DNA of 64,000 nucleotides from Onchocerca volvulus. Taxonomy: Eukaryota; Nematoda; Chromadorea; Rhabditida; Onchocercidae. The notes under the pieces were generated by a model, which was given only the letters and a program-made list of their open reading frames with translations, had not been told where the DNA came from and searched no databases. Positions within the stretch are counted from its first letter, which is position 1, and the number at the start of each line of letters is the position of its first letter. This document shows, in pieces, positions 22,720 through 35,626 of the stretch. Both the position numbers and the translations under genes were made by a program. Location of the stretch: contig HG738138.1 in NCBI GenBank assembly GCA_000499405.2, positions 10,662,888 to 10,726,887 on the forward strand. The letters are read 5' to 3'.

Positions 22720-24429
22720 TATATTGTTTGTTAATCTGTTTAATGAGAGGTTTGCAAGTGGTTGTTGCTTATGACAATTTGAACTGTCTTTCATATGTAA
22801 CAGTTATTCCCATCCAGATTCGAATCCTGATTATCTTTTCAGGTATCATGAGGTACAGCGTGGAATACATTCTTGAATAAGATATTTATTAGATACTTGA
22901 CATCTTTTCGATGCATAAGATTTAGTAAAATAGTGACTTATTGTCATAAAAAATCAAACTAATGCTGAAATTTGCTTTTGAAATATTATAGTTGCTCTTC
23001 ATACAGTTATTTTTTAAAAGTTGATATCTCATCAGTTTTGTCTACTGCCATCTGACCAAGAATGATTTGATTTTAGAATGTCAAGCCTCACATTCAGTTT
23101 ATTGTGATTTGTGCTTTAAAATAGTAAGAATGATTTTTATTGCTACATCGACAGGTGGATGACTTGGCAGAGAAGTCATCCCCCGAATGGCGACATGTTA
23201 CAAATGAAATTTGGATTATTGTTGTTTCACTTCTTACAGCTTCCAAAAAAGAAACAGATCATTTTACGTAAAGCTAAAAATAATATTTAGTAACTTTAAT
23301 GGCCTGAGTTTCTCCCTAATTGAAATATTGAGAAGTATTCTTATAATAAATTCAATCATCGTGTTTATTCAGCATACTTATTTTCCACGCTTTGAAAATT
23401 ATTTTACGAGCAAACGTGAACCATGGTTCATATTTAGACAACTATTTTTATATCAAAAAAGATGGCGTATTCATCAATAAAAATAGCGTGTTGGTGATTA
23501 TCGTCACAACTGCATCTCTCAGACGAACATGAAAAGCAATGTGAACGCGAATTCCAAGGCATTCTTTGAATACAGCAGTGCCCGAATAAACCCCATTATC
23601 TCGGGAATTTCCGTTTTATTATATCACTTTTCTGTTTTTATTTACCATTCATACGCAACTACTATTTTAGCTTAGCTTGTCGATTTGCTTTATCGAGAGC
23701 TTTATAATGTCATTTCAGCTCATTATATGAACAAAACAATTCAAGGACAAAATTCCTAAATTGCTCCACATTTTTAAAAGCCAGTAACAACAGTACAAAA
23801 ACAATTACAACATTAACGCCATTTCGTATTTGACACGAGGTAGCGTGATATGTATTCTAGACAATTTAAAAAACACATTAAATATAATCCAGACTGAAGT
23901 TTATCAAGTGTAAACGTAAGCTCAATAAATCCGATTAAGATTTACAGTGTTTTACAGTGCGTCAAATGAAAGGCAACTTGATAATAGCTCGAATCTATCA
24001 CAACATTTTTGAATGCATTTGTTTTGAGCGATCGAACAAAATCATATTTTGATGCAGAAAATTCGGGATATTGGGACTAGAAGTGGATTAAAGTTCTACT
24101 GATCAAGATCTGTATAATAAAAATAGAGAATGAAGAGTGGCTGCGATCACTAAAGAGCAAAAAGAATAATTGCAAATAAAAGATAAACTGTTGAGAGACA
24201 TTCTTTGACAAACTGAAGAGATTTTCGAATGCGGTACTTTGCGTCAAATAACCACGGTAAAAATACAAGGAAAAGTTACGAAGAACTTGATTCGGCATTC
24301 TACCAAGAAGTCTTCATCAGATAGTGATCATCAGATTCGATAAAATATCCTTTCGATGTTAAAAATTTCCTGAACTCACAAAAACTTCGAATTATAAGAC
24401 ATATCTATCTCCTTCCTTTTTCTCGGTAT
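22720..24429. other. Convergent spacer between WAPL and HST-1
   Basis: About 1.7 kb of AT-rich sequence between two convergent genes. It contains one coding-like segment at 23155-23271 (listed separately). The 89-codon frame at 23211-23480 is a shadow overlapping that segment and has no recognisable domain. Confidence 0.45.
23155..23271 (+). CDS. Free-standing coding-like exon downstream of WAPL
   Basis: A 38-codon frame follows a splice-like ATCGACAG at 23147-23154 and ends in TAA. Its content looks coding rather than random (VDDLAEKSSPEWRHVTNEIW, then hydrophobic residues and a basic/acidic tail). It enters in phase 0, the same phase in which the WAPL exon 22381-22476 exits, so an alternative WAPL 3' exon is possible; it would replace the conserved last helix. 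It may instead be a relic, or end at a GT at 23268 and continue elsewhere. I do not recognise the sequence. Confidence 0.3.
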   Translation: MDDLAEKSSPEWRHVTNEIWIIVVSLLTASKKETDHFT

Positions 24430-27400
24430 TTAAGTAAAATTAGTTTTAGAAAGTTGATTTTGGAGCCATTTCGGAATCGGTAAATCATTACGCAATAACA
24501 GCTTATGTAAGGCAATATTATCATCCCTAAAAATAAGATCTAATTTTTCTCTAAGTTTTTCATCGAGCGGTTCATATCTGCGTCCTTTACCTGTACCCAA
24601 ACATTTTTTTGTTCCTGAAAAAAAGTGAATAGCTTGTTTTTATAATTTTAGCACGACAACTTTATGATGGCACTATTTTAAAGCTTTTTTTTTTTTATTC
24701 GAAACAAAAAACTTAAGAAGCAACAATTAATTAATACCGTTAGTATAACTGCAAAAGAATCCCTTCCTGTCGTCAAATTTAATGAGGTCATTGAAGGAAA
24801 ATTTTGGAGCATGAAGAGTATCAACTAAATGGGTAACAACAGCCACTGGATCAGTACGAAGCTGTTCACCATCAACTAAATGAATTTGCGTTGATGGATA
24901 ATAATCCAACCAATGTTCCAAATGATGCGTATATCTGGAATTTATAAATCAAAATATAAGATTCTGCTTCCATTTATTTGAGAAATTAAAATATCAAGGA
25001 AGAGATCTATCATTTCATGTAATTCCATAAATCTTCGTTTTTTATTAACCCACAATTCAAAATAGAAGTTATTAAGAATTTTTTAAAGGGATGAATACCT
25101 TCCAGGTGAAATACAGCGGTTTCTGAGACGTCGTAAAGGGATCGACGAAATGTTGGCATCGAGGATTTCATCTAGTTCATGTGTTATTGCTGTTGTATCA
25201 TTATGTGCACGCATGTGTTGGTACCAGGAATATGCACGCACTGCTGGATCTAGAAGAATAATCTGAAAAATATATAAGTACTGAAATACTTCGACTACTA
25301 ACGTTAATTTGCTTTAACTTATAAGATTAAAATATGAATATCACAGATGGACTGTTAACTGCCCAAATGCAAAGGAAAAAAAATCACTAGTAACTTACAA
25401 CAATTTCTGCTTTTGGTAGTAAGGCAGCAGATGTACGCGGGGCATCCGGGTTATCGAAGTAAGTTGCACTTTTCTCGAAAACAATTAAATAATCGATTTT
25501 AGAACGAAACTGATCCATATACCTGCAACAATATCTCTTTTGCTATAAAAACTATCTAGTAAAATGTCATTCACAAAGAAAAGAAATATGTACACTCACC
25601 AATGCAATCCACGAGCATAATTTGGTCCTCCAAAAAACTGCAACTCTTCAAATGATGATGGGACTGGATCATTAGTAGTGAAATTCGGATGTAAATTAAG
25701 AAATGTGGCAAGAGCAGTTGAACCAGTTTTTTGCGGTCCTACAATCAGCATATTTGGAAGCGGCATCGCGGCACAATCAAAAGCTTGTGGAAGGATTTTT
25801 GCATGTCGCGGATCATCACAGGGATTCTAAAAAATTTTTATAAGCAATTAAAAAATTTTGATTCCAAGAAAAGAGATCGAAAAAAAATCCAAAAAAAAAA
25901 AGATCGCGGTAACAAATTACACAACTTAGAATATAAAGAGTAACCTACTAAATGTAAAACAAAATAAAATGGATCAAATCAGTGAGTTTAACTTATTTTC
26001 ATTGATGATTTACCAAAGAGAGATAATTCCATAAATGTCTATTAATTATAAAGCATGTAAACTTACACTCCATACTGGGATTTTTTCAGCCACATAACGT
26101 GTAAAATAAGCAGAAGCAATTCGCACAGGTTCTACCCAACGCAAATGCAAATTCGTCCAACATTTAATAAAATTTACCACTCGCTCAAAAGAGAAAATGC
26201 CCAGACGATCGTTGGCGTAGTTTTGCTGATGTGTCATGAAGATCGAAAACTGAAATTATGGATCCCATTTTTGGGATCTTTTCCTGATCTTTCTAAACTG
26301 CTAATTATGAATGTTTTTTATTCATTAGAAACTATTTTTAATCAAAAAACCAAAATTTTGTTTTAGGAAACTGGTAAAGAATCTTTAAAAGAAAAACAAT
26401 ACATGAAATAAACAATACTAATACTCACTGGATTAATCACTATAGTGAAGAAGAGATCACCGCCTTCAATGTTACTCAATAATTTTGTAAAACCATCAGG
26501 ATAAGAGTGAAAGAATTGTGTATGGGTGTAAAGACCACAGGTTTGTCGCGGAAGCACCTAAACGTAATTTTTTTTTTAATGTCAAATTATAGAAAGCAAC
26601 AAAAAAAATTAAAACCAAAGGCATGATTTGTTTAAGAAATTCAAAATTAAATGTTAAATAAAATAAATAATAAATGCTTCTACCCTATTCACGGAATGTC
26701 AAATACACAAATGAAGAGATGAGTTATAATTCAACAATTATTGTGCAATAATTGGTCTTCTTAACGTCGAAAAATTACTGAGATATTCCTGTGTATAAAT
26801 CCCCGGCGTGCTGATGCGGGTCGAAAATGCGGGTATTCCTCGGTTGATGTTACTGTAATATTCCAAATTAACTGCCACGAATTATACAAAGCTTCATGAA
26901 CTGGATAAACACCAGCATGTTGTGGTGATACAGCGTAACCCGAGTTAACATGCAAACCCATACTCTAAAAAATTAAAATCGCAACAGTAATGAAAAATGG
27001 ATTTCACAAATAATTTTTAGAAATATTTAAGACTTTTCAAGACATTTAATAAACTTATCAAAAAACCAGTAAGTACTTCAAAAATTTTAACCAGCAAGTG
27101 CTTTGGAAAAAAAAGAACAAACCTGTGCAAAAAGTTTGTTTTGAGTCATGATAGCTTCTAAATATGTTTGATTATGTTCGTGTGCATGATTGTGTTTCCA
27201 CATATGAGGGAACCAAAAGAAATGTTTGCCATTTTCTGAAAAGAATTAAGCTCCTTAGATTACATTTTCAAGCTTGAATGGTTTCAAAATTGAATTCTTA
27301 AAACTATACCAATTAGCCTTTCGTCACCTTCGTCCTCAAGGGAGTCACCATTTCGGAAATAATAACCAGAAAAACCCAAAGAATAAGTGAAATTTGTAAT

Positions 27401-29011
27401 ATCTCGACGCAAACGATATTGTGATTGCAGCAAAGCATCGACATCTGCTTTAATCATACGCGTTCCACTTGTACCAACAAATATGTCATCGACGTCGATT
27501 TGAATATATCGTTCCAAGTCATCATACATAAGAGATTCTCGCATATATCTGCAAAAAAAAGTGTTGAAATAATGTGCAGTTCTATCTCCTTCATCCATTC
27601 ATATAAGATTCTAAATTTCAATTCTAAAATGTGAAACACAGTAGCAAAAAAAAACCGAAACCTTAAAGAATCAATAAAAGCTAATTTGTTAATCCAATGA
27701 GTGAAATTATGTCCAAATAAAATCCTTTCAATACCATCTTCCGATCCGTCGTCTAATATTACACTGGCACGTTCTTCTCCAAAAATATCATCAACCAGCA
27801 CAATACCTTCATAGCCTGGGAAAATGATGCCATTTCTTTTCATTTCAGTAAACAAAATTCTATAAATTGTTTCTATTAAATTTAATCCAATTTCTCGCGC
27901 ACTTGAATATAAATTATCAAAGTTTATATTCAATCTCAGATTTTTAAAATATTCATAAAAATAAATTTACATGACCCTTATTAAACAACAAAAAAAATAG
28001 TAGTACCATTGGTTACGTCAAATAATATCCAGTCATCTTTGTCCGGTTCTGGTGCCTGCAACACAGCACCCGGTTTACCAATAAAATTAACACGCGATCG
28101 TTCACTGAAGCGAAGATTTGTAGCATGCTGTTGGGTATGAATTGTCAACTTTGAACCTTTCACTTTAGCATTTATATAGCTGTTGGGCCGATTACTAATG
28201 AATGAAATTATACCGACGCCATATTCACGACAATATTTATCGAGAAGTTGTCGATTCCATGTTAACAAATTTAAATACTTATAATAATTTTCGATAATAA
28301 TAATTGAGAAACGTCCACGTTTTGCAGTTGTTAGAAGTGGCAGATTTTTTGTGAGCGTTTCAACTTTACAAGGTATCTTCAGCGCATCTAATATATTAAT
28401 TATTTGCTTTCCAAGCTTCGAATATAACGTTTCTACGAATACCAACACCTTTCCATCCGTTAGAAAATTTGTCTTATTTCTTACGAATCCATGATGCTTA
28501 TGGATCGTAACCGTTTTATTTGGCAACGGACAATAATACGACGGTATATATTGTGCTGGATATCTGTAAAACAATATGATTCCAATATAATCAACCTCCA
28601 ACATTTTGAATTACATATAATACAAATACAGATGTATACATACAAGTACATACAAAATTATAATTATTTACATATATTTGTACAAAGTTTTCAATTCAAG
28701 TACTAAATTTTGAAATACTTTAGAAGAAGGAAGTAATGGAGTGGTCGATTTTAAGAATGGCTTATTATAATTTATTCAAATGCAATTAATCATCACCAAT
28801 AGCTGGAGCATTTTAATTTAGAACTGTCTGGAATGGTTGAATCGTAATGTGAATTTCGCAGTAATATTGGTATAAAAATAAAATCCAACCTGTAATGTCG
28901 TTTCTCGGTAATATCAACAAGATGAGTGAAAAGGAAGATGAACGATAAGCAAGTGATTATGATCGTTGCTTTTAGCCAAAAAATGATCCGCCGAGTTGGC
29001 AATGTCAACAT
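24430..29011 (-). CDS. hst-1: Heparan sulfate N-deacetylase/N-sulfotransferase (NDST)
   Basis: Thirteen exons close in frame to 859 residues: 28890-29011, 28007-28563, 27662-27815, 27310-27548, 27123-27235, 26779-26964, 26429-26557, 26067-26249, 25600-25826, 25399-25522, 25099-25262, 24738-24934, 24430-24614. This bifunctional Golgi enzyme removes acetyl from GlcNAc of heparan and sulfates the freed amine using PAPS (family knowledge). Residues 8-28 form a type II membrane anchor. The deacetylase half has [29 protein letters not shown] and [12 protein letters not shown]. The sulfotransferase half has the PAPS 5'-phosphosulfate loop [10 protein letters not shown] with its catalytic Lys, the 3'-phosphate region [18 protein letters not shown], and [12 protein letters not shown] near the end. 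Two CxC-type cysteines flank the last segment as in NDSTs. The junction 28007/27815 uses a weak GTACTA donor, chosen because it alone gives the expected NGYEGIVL. Single NDST gene is usual for worms. Confidence 0.95.
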
Positions 29012-30049
29012 CTCCCAAATTTACCTTTCTTCAACCCATGTCAACTGATATATGTTGCACAAGACATTTGTAAGTATTACCTGAAATATACAAGTCAACA
29101 AAATTGACGAGATACAGATCTATGGAAAATCCGATATTTTCCATAAAAATAAGCCGGACGAGAAAGATCTCACTAAATGATACTCAACTCTGTTGTGTTT
29201 CCAACAACTCGATTTGCCCGTGCCGTGAATTCTTGCCGTGCTGGTTCCCGTCAATTACGTCATGGTATTTGTTAAGATTAGTAGTTCTGGAATTCATCCA
29301 GAGACTGGATGGCTTACTTTGTTTGGCTGGTCATTTATGTGGAGAAGAAGTCAGTTTCACGGTTTAAGGTATTAAAAAGTCTTGTAATTTTGGGAGATTT
29401 CAGTTTTGTAAGCGCCATCGACAATATTCGTGGTGTAACAGATTTCTTAATGATTTTCATGCAATAATTTGGAGGTGCGAGAGAATTCTAAGGTTTCTAG
29501 GATTCGATAAGTAATGATCTAAATTACAGTATATTATATTCCATCATTATGTGGTCTATACGTTATGTTACAGAATTTGCTCTCTTCCCGTGTTTAATCT
29601 ACCATTTACGATGACACGTCTTTAGGTAATTTGGCCCTCCTGATGAACAGGCGTTGTTCATCCTAGTCATCCACTACGCAAAACACATATCGCTATAGTC
29701 TTTTTCTGTTTTTTTACCACAACAACGGACTTCCGACTATTACTATTACAACACATTGCTGTGTTTTGTATTATCGAATGTGGAGGATAAAATGTTATGT
29801 GATTTAATTTGCTCAAATTAATTAGAAAGTTTCGTCTCTTTGTATTTCATCTCTTGAAAATATCGTCGTTATTCAATAACGGTTATATTTCGATATGCAT
29901 TTTTTTTCTGTTTTTAGCCAAATTACTTTTTTTTTTTATACAGAAATTTTATATCTCACTTTGGTAAAGATGACGATTGATGCAGAGATGATCAATTTAA
30001 CGTATATAATATCGTTTACATTGAACAACTTACGCCATCAATATATGCC
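29012..30049. other. Divergent promoter region of hst-1 and TMEM185
   Basis: About 1 kb between two divergently transcribed genes. It is AT-rich with T-runs near 29900-29937. The plus-strand frame at 29104-29367 has no recognisable domain. I see no defined regulatory motif. Confidence 0.4.
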
Positions 30050-32236
30050 ATGGAAGAATTAAGAATGGAACTCAGCCTTCGAAATTTTTTTCGAGACTTT
30101 AACGCTTCGTAAGTTTTTTCTTTGATAGTTACTGTGACTTAACAAATTTTTTAGAAAATAAGTGTGGATGATTTTTATATTTTCTGCGTAATATCTTAAT
30201 TATAGTAGCAATTTTTTCATCAAAGAAATATGGCCACTTTTTAACTGGTGCTTTATTCCAATTATTGTTTCTCCTAAACAGCCGCTCTTTGGCTTTTGTA
30301 GTAATTGCCGCTCTTTGGCTTTGTAGTAATTCAAGATGGATTAAAGGGAACTTAACCTTATTAATTAAATTCTAATTGCAAGTATTAAGCTAGTAAATCT
30401 TGTAGGAAATTCGTCCTGTACAGTTGTTTGTTATGCTTCTTTATACTTCTTCCATTGCGTTTTGATGGTACTATCGAGGTTAATTATGCGCTTGTCTTTT
30501 TACCGTTATGGATTTGCGAATTCATAGTTTTTCTTGGAGCTGTTATTGCAGCAATATCTTTCACAATATCCCCCCCATCTTTGTAAGTTGCTCATGTTTC
30601 AACATGCATCCTCCAAGCTTGATTTTGGATTAAATGTCAGCTAATCATACAGCATTTTATTCTTTTTTTCAGTAAATTTATCTCTCTGCTGCATGCTGTG
30701 AGTATGGATGTTATAGTAAATTTGATAAGTTTTCGATAAATGGATTAAATTTTTAGAAATATATGTGGAAATTTTATAGGACGGAGAGCTCACTTCGTTC
30801 GGATTTTTACGGAATGGTACTATGTACTGGGGAGCACGGGTTACTGACGTTGTTTGGCGTGTTATGTTGTCATAAATTGCAAACAAATGCAACAGTAGAT
30901 GAGTTACCTTGGTTGCTCGTTTTCGTCCCAATCTTCGCCCTGAGTTTATTATCTGTTGTTGTTGCTATATGGGCAATCAGAAACGATAAATCGTTTGAGG
31001 TTGTTATTTTGCTTTGCAAAATTTGAAAATATTTGGCTTACTTTTTATAAGCTTGGAAACATAGTGGGTTTTTTGCATTTGATTAAATTCATTATCATTG
31101 ATTGCAGTTGGAGCTTTTCTTTTCAATCAACATTGTGCAGTTTGTCTTTGTCGCCTTCAAGCTGGATGGTATATTGGATTGGCACTGGACAATCGTTTTC
31201 ATTCCGTTATGGGTGGTCCTTTCCTTAAGTGTCGTCGGAGTAAGTTTATTGATTGCCTTTATGAAAGCGATGATAAACAGGGCAACATTTACTCACTTCA
31301 TGTATCTTTGCTGATGAAATTTGAAAAAATGCTATTCATATTTGACTACTTGCTTTGTACTTTGTTTTTTTCCTTTTTTTTTTTCTTTGTAGTAAAATTT
31401 TGCTCATCACTAAACTTTTTTGAAAGTTTTTATTGTAGTTAGTTAAAAGTTCAGATGGGATTAATAAACTTCATATTATAGGTGCTTTATGCATTTGTTC
31501 TGGCAGTTGTGTTGGCACGATCAGTTCACATGCTAGCTTCCCAGAGAAGGCAGCATCTCTACTCTGCTTTATGTCATACTTTGCTTGTTATACCAATTCT
31601 TGTGTTTCTTCTTCTTCTAACTGGTATGGATTTCTCGCTCTCATGTTTTTTTTTTTTTTTTTTTTTGCTCGAATTTCTGCAAAAACTCGGAGTGATGAAG
31701 GGAAATGAAAATGGCACTTTTTTTCTTTAGTTTGCTCTTTTCTCGTTGTTTTTCTGAGGTTTTTCGATGAACTATTCAGGTTATGCGAATTGAACATTCT
31801 ACTGCTGTGTTTATTTTAAACAAAATCAAAACTTATATGCAAATAAGCCGTGGATGTTGCCAGACTTTCTTCACTTTTAATTTTAGGTAAATTGGACGCA
31901 GTAACATGGTCAGATGATGAACCAATCAGCCAAATTGCTTTTATCGTTGTTTGTGCTCCATTAGATTTGGCTTTACTTTGTTTGGTTTTAATGTCATTTG
32001 GTGCGCGTGGAGGTAATCCATGGTGGTTTGCGATGCGTGCACCGTTTTGCGCATTTCTGCTCGAAGCTTGTCCATGCTTGAAACAATATGCTAATGTCAG
32101 CTACAAATTTTGTTCATCATCCGAACGTCAGAATGCAACAGAAGACTTTGAAAAACAAAGCCTGCAGTCAGATCGTTCAATTAAATTTCCATTACGTCCA
32201 GTCATTCCATTTCGTTCAATCGAAAGTCCTGATTAG
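30050..32236 (+). CDS. TMEM185: TMEM185 family multi-pass membrane protein
   Basis: Seven exons close in frame: 30050-30108, 30406-30582, 30673-30697, 30757-30999, 31108-31239, 31482-31623, 31887-32236, giving 375 residues (370 if ATG 30065 is used). The N terminus (LRNFFRDFNASKFVLYSCLL) aligns with the family start LxxLFQDFNPSKFLxYxCLL, and later blocks match too: WLLVFVPIF, FSINIVQFVFVAFKLDGI, SQRRQHLY and GGNPWWFAMRAPFCAFLLE. Six or seven hydrophobic membrane segments are visible, followed by a cytosolic-type tail. Vertebrate TMEM185A/B function is not established; an ER role has been suggested, so no function is asserted here. Exon 3 is only 25 nt and carries KFISLLHA; it is required by phase. 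Divergent from hst-1; same strand as DPH4, which begins about 930 nt later. Confidence 0.92.
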
Positions 32237-33162
32237 CACAGGATCTTTTTTCTGTTTCTTAAAATTATGTTTAAAAAATCAAAATACGCTAAGATTATAT
32301 TTTTGTTGTGAGCTCCGTTCTGAACGAGTATACACTTGAAAATTAAAAGTAAATTAGGGAATATCGCTTTTATCACTTTCTCTTTAGATTGTTTTAAATA
32401 TATTTCATTTCTTCTTCGATAATGATTAGGCTTTTAACGTTCTGGAAAATTTGTTATAATTTTCATCATGTACATTTCAAATCCGAAATATAGCTTAAAC
32501 ACCTATGTTATGATGTAGTTATGAGATAGTTCTTTCCGTAGCATCTTTTATCTGATCTCATGATTCTGTCACAACTTATAAATGAAACATTTTATGCGAA
32601 ATAGAATCCAATGCTGTAATTCTCAAGATCTATCATATTATTGGGGAGTAGATTTTGAGATTAACATTTTTTTTTCAATCATTTCCGTGTGATTTGTAAT
32701 TTTATAGATGTGTCGGTAATTTGTTTCCGAAACAGCGGGGTCAAAAGTGCCTTTGTTTACGATTTTTTTTTTCTTTTTTTTTTTTTTGATTTATAGATCA
32801 GGCATAAAACTTCCTCTGTAATTTTGTTTCTTTTGATGCATATTAATTTTCTATTTTTCAATTAATACTTTCTCTTCCTGATAAATATTCCATAACGAGT
32901 TATATAACACAACACTTGCAAGTTGTTAATGAAATACATTTATGATTTTCAGATTTTTTTGAATGTGTTCCTTAGATCACTTTGTTTTTTCATTGTTTTG
33001 GAAATATTCTTGAGTTTGAATGTATTACAATATATGGGTTGTTTGGGCCTGTTTTGTCTGTTGATGACGAACAGATTTAGGATGCGATAGTCAGTACATG
33101 GCAGAAATATTTTTTAAATTAGGAATTTTTTACAGGAATATGTGGAATATTCAGAAACCATT
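32237..33162. other. Spacer between TMEM185 and DPH4
   Basis: About 930 nt of AT-rich DNA with a T-rich low-complexity patch at 32760-32790. It ends in TTTTTTACAG at 33126-33135, a likely trans-splice acceptor 27 nt before the DPH4 ATG. No gene seen. Confidence 0.5.
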
Positions 33163-34004
33163 ATGAGAAATTGCTACGATGTGTTAGGGTGTTCATCGGT
33201 AGCCTCATACAGCCAACTGAAAGTAGCTTATTTTTCTAAACTGCGTGCAAATCATCCAGATAAAGGTGGTTCCAGCACGGCATTATTTTTAGTGACGAAG
33301 GCATGGTCTGTCTTAAAGTTGGTCTTGCAATTTATTAAATTTCGTTAAATGGATTGGGGAAATGGAAGAAAAAGATGTGAACGTCTTCAATAAATCTGCT
33401 TTGTTCCATAAATTTTATTTATGGCTTGTGAATGGCTTATTCTTGATACACTTTTTTCGTAGAGACGAGAATACACGTCGAGATTATGATACTTGGTTGA
33501 GAGAACAGTTATTACGCGAAAATCAGGGTATTATTGGCCAACAGATCGTCATTGATAATAAAGTTGAGCGAGTTGAAGAGTTTTGCAGGTGGTCATCTTA
33601 AATGTGCTTTTTTCTTGATCGAATTGAAGCAGAAGTTCTTATTGATCTAGTATTCAGTTGAATAGTTCTTCCTAACATCTCAATTAGTTTTACATCTTCA
33701 ATCTCGCAGATTTCAGACACGGTAAAATTGCTCTTGAAGTTTCGGTTTTACAATTATGTTTTAATTAGATTAGTTTCGATGCTGGACATATCATGAGCGA
33801 TTTGTTGATGTTGTTCATCAGTGTAAAGGGATGTTCAAATAGAAATTTTGGCATTTTATTCATTTATGACCTTTAATTTCATTGATGTATTTCAGTTGCG
33901 GTGGTGAATTTATTATTGAGAAAACAGATATTGATCGTATTATTAATTCTGCTTATTTTGAATGTCCAAATTGTTCGCTATGTCTGGAAGTCAATCGGGA
34001 ATGA
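33163..34004 (+). CDS. DPH4: DPH4 (DNAJC24), J-domain and CSL zinc finger protein of diphthamide synthesis
   Basis: Exons 33163-33317, 33463-33588 and 33896-34004 give 129 residues. The J-domain has the NCYDVLG start and the diagnostic HPD (RANHPDKGG). Splicing at 33588/33896 creates FCSCGGEF, so the CSL-type zinc ligands CxC and CPNC are complete. DPH4 feeds electrons/iron chaperone activity to the first step of diphthamide formation on elongation factor 2, together with DPH1-3 (family knowledge). Start: the first in-frame ATG after the acceptor at 33135; an earlier ATG at 33140 is out of frame and hits a stop. The stop TGA overlaps the ATG of RABL3 (ATGA at 34001-34004), and the two genes share a last/first exon region, see findings. 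Slightly shorter than the human protein (149). Confidence 0.94.
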
Positions 34005-35626
34005 ACTCGCACAAAATCATTGTTCTTGGAAGTAGTGGTGTTGGCAAAAGTTCATTTGTCAATGCTGTTTGCAACAAGTTAGCATTATTCCATCGAGTAT
34101 TTGTGATACAGATGAAATGATCTTATTAGATATATTTCATTTTTAGATTTATTCGTTACATCAACTGTCAGTGTTATAAAATCTTGGGATCAAATTTATT
34201 AAAGAAAACATAGATAAAACTTGTCTTCCTCTGATGATTCTGTATATGTTTTAGAATCCGACAGTTTTTTACTTAACTCAATGACGACACTTATGCCTCA
34301 GTGTTTTTATTTAGAACTGCAAATAGAGAGCAGAAATATAGAAAAGAAAAGAGAAAACATTAAATATAGTCGTTTTGCGCTTAATCTCTAAAGGGATGAC
34401 CCAATTACTGTTAAATTATAATGATGCAATATTTCCTCAGAACAAGGAAGGAAAGAAGCATCCTTTGCTAAAGATGTTTATAACATTTTTACGTGAACAA
34501 TGAGGATGAGAATTAAAGTGGTTTAGTCTGACTCCTTTTATGTCACTTTCGGGTAATAGCAATTGAATTAATGCATGGACATAACAATATTTTATTTTGT
34601 ATTTCAAAAGAATAAAACGAAACATCAGTACTTACTTTGTTTTCAGGCATGATGTAATTCCTAGCAGTACAGTTGGTTGTGCTGTTTCCGTGATCGCTCA
34701 TCAGTATCGTGCTGGAAGTACTGAAGAACAAACGGAACTTATTGAGCTCTGGGATATCGGTGGTTCTACAGTACATCAGAAAGCATCTCTTAATTTCTTC
34801 GAAGGTTCACTGTTTCAAAATTTATATCTCCCTATTAAGTCAAAGATTATCTTAAAGATTTTTTTTCAGAATCCTCAATTTTTTCTTTTTTTTGCTTTTG
34901 CTTTTGATTTGAGATCCTATTGAACTTAGTAAGTTGGTAATGAGTGAACGATTCTTCTATTCCTATTTTTTCGAACTTAATTCGAGAATTCTATTGATTA
35001 GTTAGACTTCTTTTGGCACATTTCAATTCTGATATCGATAAAGCGAATGCATGCAGAAAATAACAGATTGTTTGCCGCTTTAGGAGCTACAGGTGCAATA
35101 TTAGTACACGATTTGAGCAATAAGAAAAGTGAATCAAATCTTTCGCAATGGGTTGCATTACTTCGTGGCGAATCATCATTACCTTCTGTGATTTCACCAT
35201 TTACGTCTTCATCAGGTGCACGATTTTTGTTAAGCGATATTGAAAATACACCGATACCGACGTTGATTGTTGGTTGTAAGTCTGATTTAGCACCTGAACG
35301 AGCTAAACAGGTTTGATTTTAGTATTGCTCATATCATAATGCAAAAACTTTCATGTTTATTCAAATTCTGAGATTTATGTCTTTCTTATTTTACATTACT
35401 TAGATGTAGTTTTTGAAGAACTTTAGCCAGTCCTACTTTAGTCAGTCCTAACTTTAGCCAATTTTTGTTTCAGAAAGCATATGATCGAATCTGTTTAAAT
35501 TGTCGGCGTCCAATTTCACCTGGCTCTACAAACCGAATTATCCTATCGAAATTCTTTGATTCAGTTGTTGAGCGTAAAAAAGTGCCTATCGCTGGAGAAA
35601 AGCGGCGTAAGATTGTTATCACTTAA
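34001..35626 (+). CDS. RABL3: RABL3-like small GTPase
   Basis: Exons 34001-34077, 34647-34804, 35057-35310 and 35474-35626 join to 213 residues; an in-frame ATG at 33980, inside the DPH4 reading frame, would add seven. The P-loop is GSSGVGKSS, switch I region holds STVGCAV, switch II has ELWDIGGS (Gly where Rab proteins have Gln-type geometry differs, as in RABL3), then [11 protein letters not shown] in place of the usual Rab sequence and VGCKSD for base recognition. This WDxGG and HDLxNKKS combination is typical of RABL3, a Rab-like GTPase without C-terminal prenylation cysteines, and none are present here. Vertebrate RABL3 links to Ras prenylation through RAP1GDS1 (family knowledge). The transcript arrangement with DPH4 is unusual. 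About 540 nt separate its stop from that of the convergent hydrolase. Confidence 0.93.

Noticed and set aside
23211..23480. 89-codon plus-strand frame
   Set aside because: AT-rich, hydrophobic, overlaps the coding-like segment at 23155 in another frame; no family match.
27816..27933. Upward extension of the HST-1 exon frame
   Set aside because: The exon starts at 27815 after TTTTCCCAG; this is the only choice that preserves phase and gives the expected NGYEGIVL.
31588..31797. Lysine-rich minus-strand frame
   Set aside because: Antisense of a TMEM185 exon and of an intronic T-run.
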